DNA of 28,359 nt from an uncultured Treponema sp. (GTDB taxonomy: Bacteria > Spirochaetota > Spirochaetia > Treponematales > Treponemataceae), in contig CALDWC010000033.1 of NCBI GenBank assembly GCA_937923945.1, positions 1 to 28,359 on the forward strand. Reading direction: 5' to 3'. The notes under the pieces are model-generated. The model was not told where the DNA came from, did no database searches, and saw only the letters and a list, made by a program, of their open reading frames with translations. This document shows, piece after piece, positions 15,961 through 24,030 of this stretch (positions are counted from its first letter, which is position 1; every line of letters starts with the position of its first letter). Position numbers and translations under genes: made by a program.

Positions 15961-17478
15961 TTAATTTTTATTAATCGCTTCCAGTGGACTGATATGCAGT
16001 GCAAGCGCCAATGGATAAATCGTTGCAAACAAACTCGCTGCCATAATAATTGCTGCAGTCATAATCATATTTCCCGCTTTCAAGCTCACCCGTATCACCG
16101 AAAACCCGAAAAGGCTCGTCACCATATCGTTTGCATGCACTCCCGAGATATTGAATATACCCCCGATAAGGACCGCTAAAATAATTCCGACAAGTAAGCC
16201 CGCCGCAGCAAGAATTACCGACTCCGCAACAAAGAGCTTGCGTATAAAAATTTTTTGAGCGCCGATTGCCCGCATCGTACCAATCTCGCCGGTGCGTTCC
16301 ATCGTAGAAACAACCATCGTATTCATAATAACGACAATCGAAACAATCGACAGTAAAATCAACACCACAATCATTAGTACTTTTGTACTCTGAAGCCGTA
16401 TGAAAAAAAACTTCATTGCCGTTTCCCAATCGCTTGCTTGCGCTTCAACGTCATTTTTTTCAAACCACGTATTAAGTTCCTGAATTACCGTCGGCGCTTT
16501 TTTCGGTTCTTTGAGTCGCACGGTGATATAGTGCCAAGAACTGCTGTCGGGCATATTGAGTGTATCCCGCAGTGTGGTGTCGCCCAAAATATTGAGAAGA
16601 TCATGTTCGCTTTCGGCTTTGCCTTCACTGCTTATGTCGGTTATTTCAACATTGTCGGAAAAAAGCTCATCTTCCGAAAATGCCGAAACACCTAAGTCTA
16701 TCGTATCGGGAATTTCAGTCGCCGTTTGACTTCCTACGGTCATATTGCCTAAAATACGGATTGAGTTAAAGTCGATATAGCCGATACCGTCAATATCGGT
16801 TTCAGGATGTGCATAATCATAAAATGCACTGATCGTCATCTCTATCTTTTTTGCCTTTTGGGAAAATGCTTTTAATGCAATCGTATCTCCAATATGCAGC
16901 TGCTCATCATATTTTTTTTCATATTTTTCAACAATATCGCGCGGAAGAATCAAAAACGCACCGCTTTCGGGAATCCTGCCTTCATACACTTTTATTGAAT
17001 CGTACATTCGTTTGTGATCCGCGGGATTGATTCCTAAAAACTCTGCGTTGATGATTTTATCGGGAACCATATAATCGAACTCGTTATCGGCTGCGTTTAT
17101 CGGCTTAAGTATTCCCGAAACGCTTAAACCCAGTGAAAAGTCGGCAACACCGGGAATCGTTTTCAGCTTTTCGATAATACGCTCATGTTGTAATAAATAC
17201 GGCATTGCGGTGTCATCGGTATCGGTAACTACGCCGGTTGCAAACGGACCGAAAAGTGTCGGCGTCGTAACATTCGCTTTCTTTTTTTTTGTTTTACCCG
17301 AAATAAAAACATCCGCGCAAAAATCGCTGCGGCAAACGGTTTCGGTTTGCTGCTTCGAGTAATTCAAAATCCCGAAACCGAGTACCGTTAAAAAAGTCGC
17401 CAGTCCGATAAGACCGACAATAATAATACTCTTGACTTTATTTGAAAATAAATTTCTAAAAGCTAATTTTAAAATCAT
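15961..17478 (-). CDS. FtsX/LolE-type ABC permease 1
   Basis: Inner-membrane protein of 505 residues with an N-terminal helix (about 15-40), a periplasmic domain of about 330 residues and three C-terminal helices after about residue 365. MERTGEIGTMRAIGAQ is the diagnostic FtsX segment. The periplasmic domain is longer than that of its partner permease and includes a low-complexity KTKKKK stretch. It starts five bases after the ATPase stop, with its ribosome binding region inside the ATPase gene, so the two are tightly coupled. Confidence 0.88.
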   Translation of the reverse strand: MILKLAFRNLFSNKVKSIIIVGLIGLATFLTVLGFGILNYSKQQTETVCRSDFCADVFISGKTKKKKANVTTPTLFGPFATGVVTDTDDTAMPYLLQHERIIEKLKTIPGVADFSLGLSVSGILKPINAADNEFDYMVPDKIINAEFLGINPADHKRMYDSIKVYEGRIPESGAFLILPRDIVEKYEKKYDEQLHIGDTIALKAFSQKAKKIEMTISAFYDYAHPETDIDGIGYIDFNSIRILGNMTVGSQTATEIPDTIDLGVSAFSEDELFSDNVEITDISSEGKAESEHDLLNILGDTTLRDTLNMPDSSSWHYITVRLKEPKKAPTVIQELNTWFEKNDVEAQASDWETAMKFFFIRLQSTKVLMIVVLILLSIVSIVVIMNTMVVSTMERTGEIGTMRAIGAQKIFIRKLFVAESVILAAAGLLVGIILAVLIGGIFNISGVHANDMVTSLFGFSVIRVSLKAGNMIMTAAIIMAASLFATIYPLALALHISPLEAINKN

Positions 17479-17483
17479 ATCGT

Positions 17484-18239
17484 TTACGCCTCGTGGTTCG
17501 CTTTTGTATTTTCAATAATGCAACCGTCCAAAAGTTTTATTCTATGCGTGGTCATAGTAACGATTTTCTCATCGTGAGTTGAAAAAATAAAGGTCGTTCC
17601 GAACTCGCGATTTACTTCTTTCATCAGTTCCAGTACTTCATAGCCGGTTTTTGAATCGAGGTTTGCAGTCGGTTCATCGGCTAAAACAAGCGATGGTTTT
17701 GTTACCAAAGCGCGAGCAATTGCAACCCGCTGGCGTTGCCCACCCGAAAGTTCATTTGAGCGGTGATGAATCCAGTCCGTCAAGCCGACCCGTTCAATCA
17801 GATAATCAATCCATTCGGTTGTTTCCTTTTTTGTTTCTTTCCGTTTTGAAAAAAGCAGGGGAAATTCAACATTTTCATACACATCCAAAACGGGAATAAG
17901 GTTAAACGACTGAAAAATAAACCCGAGATATTCGTGCCGCAAAGTAGTAATTTTCCTGTCGAGTTTTTTCGGGACTTTTACTTTTTTGTTTGCCCGCTTT
18001 GAAAGCGAAGAAAAATCTTGTTCCGTATAAATACTTTCGCCGTCTATGGAAAGCTCACCGCTCGACGGTGTGTCAATTAAACCGAGCATATTTAATATCG
18101 TGGATTTCCCCGAACCGGACGGTCCCGATATCGAAACAAATTCGCCTTTTTCTATGTCAAAGCTGACGCCTTTAACGGCCTCAACAAAAACTTTTCCCAG
18201 CGGATACACTTTTCGTAAATTCCTCACGGATACAATCAT
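17484..18239 (-). CDS. LolD/MacB-type ABC ATPase
   Basis: ATPase of 251 residues: Walker A GPSGSGKST (39-47), Q-loop FQSFNLIP (Q110), signature LSGGQRQ (164-170), Walker B SLVLADEP (183-190) and H-loop histidine at about 222 in FSTHDEK. The NLIPVLDVYENVEFPL stretch is typical of LolD/MacB. An insert of about 20 lysine-rich residues (about 75-96) lies between Walker A and the Q-loop. GAGGAG five bases before the ATG is a strong ribosome binding site. It is the first gene of the operon and diverges from the xanthine-dehydrogenase-like gene. Confidence 0.9.
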   Translation of the reverse strand: MIVSVRNLRKVYPLGKVFVEAVKGVSFDIEKGEFVSISGPSGSGKSTILNMLGLIDTPSSGELSIDGESIYTEQDFSSLSKRANKKVKVPKKLDRKITTLRHEYLGFIFQSFNLIPVLDVYENVEFPLLFSKRKETKKETTEWIDYLIERVGLTDWIHHRSNELSGGQRQRVAIARALVTKPSLVLADEPTANLDSKTGYEVLELMKEVNREFGTTFIFSTHDEKIVTMTTHRIKLLDGCIIENTKANHEA

Positions 18240-18575
18240 ATAAACTCCTCATTGAATCATTTTATGTAAGTCAGCGTGTCATAATACAATACCGGTGTAA
18301 AATCACTGTAATGCTATTGTAAACAACAAGTAACGTGTTCGTATTTATATCTGACATCGTTCACTAGTACACTATAACTAAAATTAAAAAATTGTCAAGA
18401 TACCATCAAAAAAGCACTGATTAATTCTACCAAGAATTGCGGGAATCTTCCAAGACATAAATGATACAGAATATGCAATCCATCATAATTATGAGAATCG
18501 GTAAGAAATCCAATTATTATTTTCTCCTTGTATAATAACGATAAATGGATACAATTAAAAGTGCGAGTAATTTGT
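18240..18575. other. Divergent intergenic region with a degenerate repeat
   Basis: This gap separates the leftward ABC operon from the rightward xanthine-dehydrogenase-like gene. It holds a decayed member of the second palindromic family at 18414-18438 (GCACTGATTAATTC then GAATT) and a TATAAT at 18531-18536 for the rightward gene. No good -35 box accompanies the TATAAT, and no clear promoter for the leftward operon was found. Confidence 0.5.
18414..18438. repeat. Degenerate member of the second palindromic family
   Basis: The left arm GCACTGATTAATTC is intact, but the right arm is reduced to GAATT. The left arm matches that of the palindrome at 2185-2218 with one base changed. Confidence 0.55.
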
Positions 18576-20849
18576 ATGACCAATGAATTTACGTCCGATT
18601 TGGATTTTAGCGATACATATGAAGCGGTTTTAATTCGCGCCGATAAAACCGGCAAACTTGAACAAATTATTATCCCTGAATTACCGGAAGGATATGAATT
18701 TTTTTCCGCAAAAGATATTCCCGGTGAAAAAGAAATTAAAATTTTTAATTATGCAATTCCGGTGTTTGCCGAAACGCATATCGAATTTGCGGGACAAGCA
18801 GTCGGCATTTTAATCGGGGCGGAAAAATCCGTGTTGTCGGAATTGCGGAATAACTTTGAAGTGCGAGTCATTAGTTCTGAAGACACTGCGGCAGCGTCGG
18901 AGCAATCGGCTTCGATTGAAGAAAATCCGATTGAAACGGAAACGACGGAAGAAGCCGGCTGTGAAGAAAAAACTTCCGATGAAAATAAAACGCCTGATAA
19001 AGATACGATCGAACCACCTCATACCGCTGAACCTAAACCGAACGCAGAAGCTGAAAAAAATGTTGCTGATTATCCGGTGCTTTCCAAGCGCACATTCGAG
19101 TTCGGAACGCCGCAAGAGATTTTTGAAAAGGCGCAGAATACGGATATTATTTCCTCCGATTTAACTTTTGAAAGCCGCTATCACAATCGCAGCGAATGCG
19201 CCAGCGTAAAAGTGGTACACGCTGAAAATGATTCGTACCGGGTGTACACGGCAACGCAATGGCCGTACTCGGTCGCCGACTGCGTTGCAAGCTGCTTGAA
19301 TACCGCGAAAAAAAATATTGATATTTATTCAACGAATTTCGGCGAGCATGTAAATTCACTCGTGTGGTTTCCTTCGCTACTCGCCTCACAATGCGCCGTT
19401 GCCGCAAAACTTTCCGGTAAAAATATTTCATTGCAATTTTCACGATATGAAGATTATCATTACACTACCTGCGGTCCGCATGTTCTCATAAAACATAAAA
19501 CAGTTGTTTCGGAATTTGAAAAAATTTTAGCAATGAATGTCGAAGTTATCATTGATGCCGGAGCCTTCAATCCGGTCATCGATGAAATGATTTTACAAAT
19601 ACTTACGGTGTCATCCGGTATTTATGTGATACCGAATTTACACATTGACGTCATCGCATATAAAACCGAAACGAAACCGACGGATTTTTTTTCTGGTCTC
19701 GGTGAAAATTATATTTTGAATGCGCTTGAAAAACATATCAATGATATTATTTTTGAAAAAAATTTTTCACCGATTGAATTCCGTTTACAAAACTTAAATA
19801 CAGAAAACACAAAATTCGGCGGAAAAATATTTCTCACGGAAGTGTTTGATTTTGCGAGTTTACTCAAAGCCGTATGCAATGTGAGCGATTATTACCGAAA
19901 GTATTACGCGTATAAAGTTTTTAATGCGCAAACGTCCGTTGACTCAAAAAACGGTTTGCGCGGAATCGGTTTGGCAACGGGATTACAATACAGCGGCATA
20001 AATTCTTTTATCAAGCGTGGAGTGAATTACTCGGTTGAGATGACACTGACAACCGATGGAAAAGCGATCGTTACTATAGTTGACTGCACCGATGATTTGA
20101 AAAAAATATTTGCAAAAAAAATTTCCGCACAGTTGGGGATTGATGAAAATAATATTGAATTCATTGATGCCGATGAAAAAAATTTTAATATCATTAAAAC
20201 GATGGAAAACAATATTTTGTATTTAACTAGTTTAGTACAAAAATGCTGCGATTCGATAGAGCGTATGCGGTTTAGAAAGCCGCTCCCCATCACCGTAAAA
20301 AAGAAGTTCCAAGTTGCAAAAAGCAAAGATTGGAATCCTGAAACGCTTGAAGGTATTCCTTTTGTCAGCGAAACGGGAGGCGCGTGCGTTGTCGAGTTGG
20401 AATTAAATCCGATACTGTACCAAATCAGCATAAAAAATATTTGGCTTTCAATAGCTCCGGGGGCGGTATTTCAAAAATCGGCGGTCATGCAAAAAATAAA
20501 AAAAGAAATCCAAAATTGTATTTCGCAATTGACGATTGAAAATTCATCGGCAACTAATTTTTTCCAATATCGCATTTTGAATATTGCCGATGTTCCAAAA
20601 ATAAATGTAACGATTTTACAGTCCGATGAAAAAAATGCAATCTATAAAGGTGTTGAAAATATTGCAAATAATTTAGTGCCGGCCGCGTTCGCGTCCGCTT
20701 TGAAACAAATATTTTTGCAAAGTGATGAAGCGCTTTTTTCATTGCCGGTAACGCAAAAAAAAGTGTATGACACTATCTTGCGGATGCAGGAGAGGAAAAA
20801 GCTTGAACGTGAAAAAGCAGAACTCGAAATGAATACGGCGGAAAGTTAA
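18576..20849 (+). CDS. Divergent xanthine-dehydrogenase/aldehyde-oxidase-like protein
   Basis: Protein of 757 residues that follows the molybdopterin-binding subunit of xanthine dehydrogenases, but poorly. The a/b-hammerhead-like N-terminus ends in FAGQAVGILIG (about 71-81). An acidic, threonine/proline-rich insert follows at about 101-165, then TATQWPYS (about 225-232), NFGEHVNSLVWFPSLLA where the family has GGGFGGK (about 254-270), SRYEDY and GLGENYILNALEKHINDI (about 374-391). The glycine-rich cofactor loops are degraded and no GEPP-type catalytic glutamate is seen. No FAD or iron-sulphur subunit or Mo-cofactor gene is adjacent. The ATG at 18576 is chosen because an upstream TTG lies on the TATAAT. 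No strong ribosome binding site is visible. It may be a repurposed, non-catalytic protein. Confidence 0.7.
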   Translation: MTNEFTSDLDFSDTYEAVLIRADKTGKLEQIIIPELPEGYEFFSAKDIPGEKEIKIFNYAIPVFAETHIEFAGQAVGILIGAEKSVLSELRNNFEVRVISSEDTAAASEQSASIEENPIETETTEEAGCEEKTSDENKTPDKDTIEPPHTAEPKPNAEAEKNVADYPVLSKRTFEFGTPQEIFEKAQNTDIISSDLTFESRYHNRSECASVKVVHAENDSYRVYTATQWPYSVADCVASCLNTAKKNIDIYSTNFGEHVNSLVWFPSLLASQCAVAAKLSGKNISLQFSRYEDYHYTTCGPHVLIKHKTVVSEFEKILAMNVEVIIDAGAFNPVIDEMILQILTVSSGIYVIPNLHIDVIAYKTETKPTDFFSGLGENYILNALEKHINDIIFEKNFSPIEFRLQNLNTENTKFGGKIFLTEVFDFASLLKAVCNVSDYYRKYYAYKVFNAQTSVDSKNGLRGIGLATGLQYSGINSFIKRGVNYSVEMTLTTDGKAIVTIVDCTDDLKKIFAKKISAQLGIDENNIEFIDADEKNFNIIKTMENNILYLTSLVQKCCDSIERMRFRKPLPITVKKKFQVAKSKDWNPETLEGIPFVSETGGACVVELELNPILYQISIKNIWLSIAPGAVFQKSAVMQKIKKEIQNCISQLTIENSSATNFFQYRILNIADVPKINVTILQSDEKNAIYKGVENIANNLVPAAFASALKQIFLQSDEALFSLPVTQKKVYDTILRMQERKKLEREKAELEMNTAES

Positions 20850-20865
20850 CGTGCAGCTAAAAAAC

Positions 20866-20905
20866 TTTACAAAAATTTTACATAATTCACTCATCAAATT
20901 TTACA
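20866..20905 (+). promoter_or_regulatory. Pho-box-like repeat array before pstS
   Basis: TTTACA occurs at 20866, 20877 and 20900. The first two are exactly 11 bases apart, and the third follows at 23 bases (22 if counted as TTTTACA). Direct repeats with an 11-base period resemble PhoB/PhoP-type boxes. The same arrangement precedes pstC. Confidence 0.6.
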
Positions 20906-20953
20906 TATATTGAGTATGTTGCAAGCACAAGTATTCTTGAGGAGTTAAGAATT

Positions 20954-21811
20954 ATGAAAACTTTAAAGAAAATTTTTATTGCTGCTTTAGCGCTTTCTCT
21001 TTTTGCCTGTACAAAAAATGAAGAAACTAAAACGCAATCTGCTGAGCAGTCCGCTGAACCGGTTTTATCCGGAAATGTTTCGACAAACGGCTCAACTTCA
21101 ATGGCAAGTGTTATCGGAGCTTTGTCGGAAAGCTTCATGGAAAAATATCCGCACGTTGCGATTACCTATGATCCGACCGGATCCGGTTCCGGTATTGCCA
21201 GTGTTGACACCGGCAAAGCAGACATCGGACTTGCTTCACGCGGTTTAAAACAGGGCGAAAAAGATTCCGGTTTAGTTGCAACAACGCTGGCGTTGGACGG
21301 AATTGCAATTGTCGTGAATGAAAAGTCGACCGTAAACGATCTTTCACTGGATACATTGAATAAAATATTTACCGGCGAAATTACCAACTGGAGTAAAGTC
21401 GGCGGTGACAATTTGGAAATTGCATGCATCGGACGCGAAGCCGGAAGCGGTACGCGCGACGGGTTTGAAAGTATTACCGGTACCGGCGGAAAATGCAAGC
21501 TGCAAAGCGAGCTTACATCGACCGGTGCGGTTATTTCAAGTGTTGCAAATAATAAAAATGCGATAGGATATGCTTCACTTTCCGCGGTTGAAAATCAAAA
21601 AGGTATTAAAGTTTTAACTATCGACGGCGTTACTGCGTCGGAAGCGACGGTTAAGGACGGAACATACAAGATTCAGCGTCCTTTCATTCTGGTTACTAAA
21701 CAGGGAAAGGCGCTTTCAAAGGTTGCTCAAGCATTCTTTGATTATGCAACGGGCGGTTCAAGTGAAGTGGGGGAGTTGATTAAAAAAGCGGGTGCCGTAC
21801 CGGCTAAATAG
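20954..21811 (+). CDS. pstS: Phosphate-binding lipoprotein PstS
   Basis: Protein of 285 residues that captures phosphate outside the inner membrane for the Pst transporter. The signal peptide ends in the lipobox SLFAC with C19, so it is lipidated. Phosphate-contacting segments are visible: NGSTSM, TGSGSGI and GREAGSGTRDGF. GAGGAG lies upstream of the ATG (20940-20945). An 11-base-period repeat array (20866-20905) precedes it. A gap of nearly 300 bases with hairpins and a second array separates it from pstC, so it can be expressed apart from the permease genes. Confidence 0.95.
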   Translation: MKTLKKIFIAALALSLFACTKNEETKTQSAEQSAEPVLSGNVSTNGSTSMASVIGALSESFMEKYPHVAITYDPTGSGSGIASVDTGKADIGLASRGLKQGEKDSGLVATTLALDGIAIVVNEKSTVNDLSLDTLNKIFTGEITNWSKVGGDNLEIACIGREAGSGTRDGFESITGTGGKCKLQSELTSTGAVISSVANNKNAIGYASLSAVENQKGIKVLTIDGVTASEATVKDGTYKIQRPFILVTKQGKALSKVAQAFFDYATGGSSEVGELIKKAGAVPAK

Positions 21812-21830
21812 TTAAATCCCAACCGAAATA

Positions 21831-21882
21831 AAACTTGGCGTTTTCTTTCACCTCCATAACGAAACAAGACGGTGCCAAGTTT
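21831..21882 (+). terminator. Hairpin after pstS
   Basis: AAACTTGGC (21831-21839) pairs perfectly with GCCAAGTTT (21874-21882), with possible further pairing of GTTTTC and GAAAC inside the loop. No T run follows directly, so it may protect the pstS mRNA end as much as terminate it. Confidence 0.45.
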
Positions 21883-21884
21883 AA

Positions 21885-21926
21885 GGAAACGCTGTTAAAT
21901 GGTGCAAATCTTTAATCAGCGTTTCC
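21885..21926 (+). repeat. Palindromic intergenic repeat, copy 2
   Basis: The arms GGAAACGCTG and CAGCGTTTCC are intact, while the loop region (TTAAATGGTGCAAATCTTTA) has diverged from the other copies and lost the inner GGC/GCC pairing. It lies in the pstS-pstC gap. Confidence 0.8.
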
Positions 21927-21990
21927 TTGCACATCTCCTTAAAATCGGGGCAAATTTTGCCGCGTTTCTTTATTTTATGCTCATAAAAAT

Positions 21991-22029
21991 TTTACCTGGA
22001 TTTTACAAATACCCTATTCCGATTTTACA
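21991..22029 (+). promoter_or_regulatory. Pho-box-like repeat array before pstC
   Basis: TTTACC at 21991 is followed by TTTACA at 22002 and 22024, at distances of exactly 11 and 22 bases. This repeats the layout found before pstS and suggests a common regulator for the two transcripts. Confidence 0.6.
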
Positions 22030-22110
22030 ATTTTAGAGTATCTTAAAATAGTTTTATAAAAAATTTTGAGTTTTAGAATTTGCTTTAGTAAAAAATGAGG
22101 AGTTATTTTT

Positions 22111-23106
22111 ATGGTTGCATCAACGAAAGCAGAAAAAGTTTTATCGAAACCGGTTGTTTCACATACCGAAAAAAAACGCTCGTTGAGTTCAAAGTCGAAC
22201 ATATACAATAAAAAATTTATCGAAAAATTTTTTAACATTCTCTTTTTAGCGTGCGGAATTTTATGTGTTGCGTTTGTGCTCCTGATCAGTTTATTTTTAA
22301 TCATATCGGGAATACCGGCAATTCGTGAAATCGGCGTGACAAATTTTTTATTCGGAAAAGTGTGGAACGCCCAGGCGGAAATCCTCAACGCCGAAGGTGA
22401 AGTTATCGGGCACGGCGTGTTCGGGATTTTGCCGTTTATCGTAACGAGCGTATACGGGACAGCAGCCGCTACCGTGATCAGCTTTCCGATTGGATTGTTG
22501 ACGGCGGTATTTTTGTCCAAGATTGCGAATAAAACGGCGGCGGGCATTATTCATAAAAGCGTTGAATTACTCGCCGGTATTCCGTCCGTTATTTACGGCT
22601 TGGTCGGTTTGATTGCGGTTGTTCCCGCCGTGCAATCTGCGTTTAACCTCAGTTCGGGTGCAAACCTTTTTTCAGCGATTATCATTTTAGCGTTGATGAT
22701 TTTACCGTACATGATTACGATTTCCGAAGAAGCTTTGCGTTCGGTTCCGGTTGAATACGAACATGCATCGCTCGCGCTTGGTGCAACGGAAATCGAAACC
22801 TACTTTAAAGTATCCCTTAAAAGCGCAAAAAGCGGCATTATGAGTGCGGTCATTCAAGCAATCGGACGTGCGCTCGGTGAAGCAATGGCGATTATTATGG
22901 TTGCGGGAAACGTTGCAAACTTACCGGGGTTACGAGACATATTCAAATCGGTGCGATTTTTAACAACGGCAATCGTTTCTGAAATGTCCTATGCCGAATT
23001 CGGTAGCTTGCACCGCAATGCGCTTTTTTCAATCGGCTTTGTACTCTTTTTGTTTATTATGCTGATAAACACCTTTTTACATTTTATCAAAAAAGAAGAA
23101 AATTAA
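22111..23106 (+). CDS. pstC: Phosphate ABC permease PstC
   Basis: Inner-membrane protein of 331 residues, one half of the phosphate channel. It has a cytoplasmic N-terminal tail of about 40 polar residues and then about six helices. The EAA-type loop HASLALGATEIETYFKVSLK contacts PstB, and GRALGEAMAIIMVAGN is a conserved PstC helix. The periplasmic segment NFLFGKVWNAQ fits PstC. The start is supported by GAGGAG about nine bases upstream. It is the first gene of the pstC-pstA-pstB-phoU run. Confidence 0.95.
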   Translation: MVASTKAEKVLSKPVVSHTEKKRSLSSKSNIYNKKFIEKFFNILFLACGILCVAFVLLISLFLIISGIPAIREIGVTNFLFGKVWNAQAEILNAEGEVIGHGVFGILPFIVTSVYGTAAATVISFPIGLLTAVFLSKIANKTAAGIIHKSVELLAGIPSVIYGLVGLIAVVPAVQSAFNLSSGANLFSAIIILALMILPYMITISEEALRSVPVEYEHASLALGATEIETYFKVSLKSAKSGIMSAVIQAIGRALGEAMAIIMVAGNVANLPGLRDIFKSVRFLTTAIVSEMSYAEFGSLHRNALFSIGFVLFLFIMLINTFLHFIKKEEN

Positions 23107-23118
23107 AGGAGTGAATCA

Positions 23119-23985
23119 ATGCAAAAATCATTTCAAAAAAATATAGCACGGCGCACCAAAGGTGCATTTTTAAAATACGCAATGATTGTGAGCGCGTGTA
23201 TCACCTGTGCCGTTTTGTTGTTTGTGATTATTTTTATTTTTGTGAAAGGGATACCGGCTGTCAATTGGAGAACATTTTTAACAACGGGACGAAGTTACAC
23301 AAAAGGTACGATGGGGATTTTGCCGAACATCTTGAACACTTTGTACATTATTTTTATTTCGCTTGCTTTGTCCATTCCGCTTGGAATCGCGTGCGCGATT
23401 TATCTCAATGAATATGCACAAAATAAAATACTTTCCGGTGCAATCACTTTTGCACTTGAATTACTGACGGGGATTCCTTCAATCATTTTCGGCTTAACCG
23501 GTATGCTGTTTTTTACCATGGGCTTAAAATTGAAACAGGGAACACTCGCCGGAAGTTTAACTTTGGTGCTGATGATTTTGCCGACGATTATTGCGAACAC
23601 ACTGGAAGCTTTGAAACGCGTTCCCAACTATTACCGCGAAGGTGCGTTGGCACTGGGAAGCGGTAAGTGGCACATGATCCGCACGGTTGTGCTGCCCAAT
23701 GCCGTCGAAGGAATTGTGAGCGGTTGCATTTTAGCGACGGGGCGAATTATCGGCGAATCTGCAGCGTTACTTTTTACCGCAGGTTTTGGTATCCAGCTTT
23801 TGGGGTTTATCGACTCATTGCAAAGTTCATCTGCGACGCTGACGGTTGCGCTGTACTTGTACGCAAACGAAGAAGGTTTATTTGATATTGCGTTTGCAAT
23901 CGCCGTTGTGTTAATCATTATATCGCTTTGCATCAATGCGGTTTTCAGTTTATTCAGTAAACGACATCAAAAAAATAACGCCTAA
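23119..23985 (+). CDS. pstA: Phosphate ABC permease PstA
   Basis: Inner-membrane protein of 288 residues with about six helices, partner of PstC. Recognisable segments are SIPLGIACAIYLNEYA, ELLTGIPSIIFGLTG, the EAA loop EGALALGSGKWHMIRTVVLP and GRIIGESAALLFTAG. AAGGAG lies before its ATG, 12 bases after pstC. Length and motifs are normal for the family. Confidence 0.95.
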   Translation: MQKSFQKNIARRTKGAFLKYAMIVSACITCAVLLFVIIFIFVKGIPAVNWRTFLTTGRSYTKGTMGILPNILNTLYIIFISLALSIPLGIACAIYLNEYAQNKILSGAITFALELLTGIPSIIFGLTGMLFFTMGLKLKQGTLAGSLTLVLMILPTIIANTLEALKRVPNYYREGALALGSGKWHMIRTVVLPNAVEGIVSGCILATGRIIGESAALLFTAGFGIQLLGFIDSLQSSSATLTVALYLYANEEGLFDIAFAIAVVLIIISLCINAVFSLFSKRHQKNNA

Positions 23986-24030
23986 AATCGCTTCGTTCTA
24001 TAAAGCCAATATGAAATACGAGGTTATCAC

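Larger units (their letters stand above)
21812..22110. other. pstS-pstC intergenic region
   Basis: This stretch of about 300 bases contains a large hairpin just after the pstS stop (21831-21882), copy 2 of the palindromic repeat (21885-21926), a flank AAATTTTGCCGCGTTT shared with copy 3, and a Pho-box-like array (21991-22029). GAGGAG precedes the pstC start. It is laid out as the end of one transcript and the start of another. Confidence 0.65.

Noticed and set aside
18810..19164. Basic or acidic frames of about 100 codons across the acidic insert of the xanthine-dehydrogenase-like gene
   Set aside because: They are frame-shifted readings of a Glu/Thr-rich coding stretch, giving Arg/Lys-rich nonsense with no start signals.
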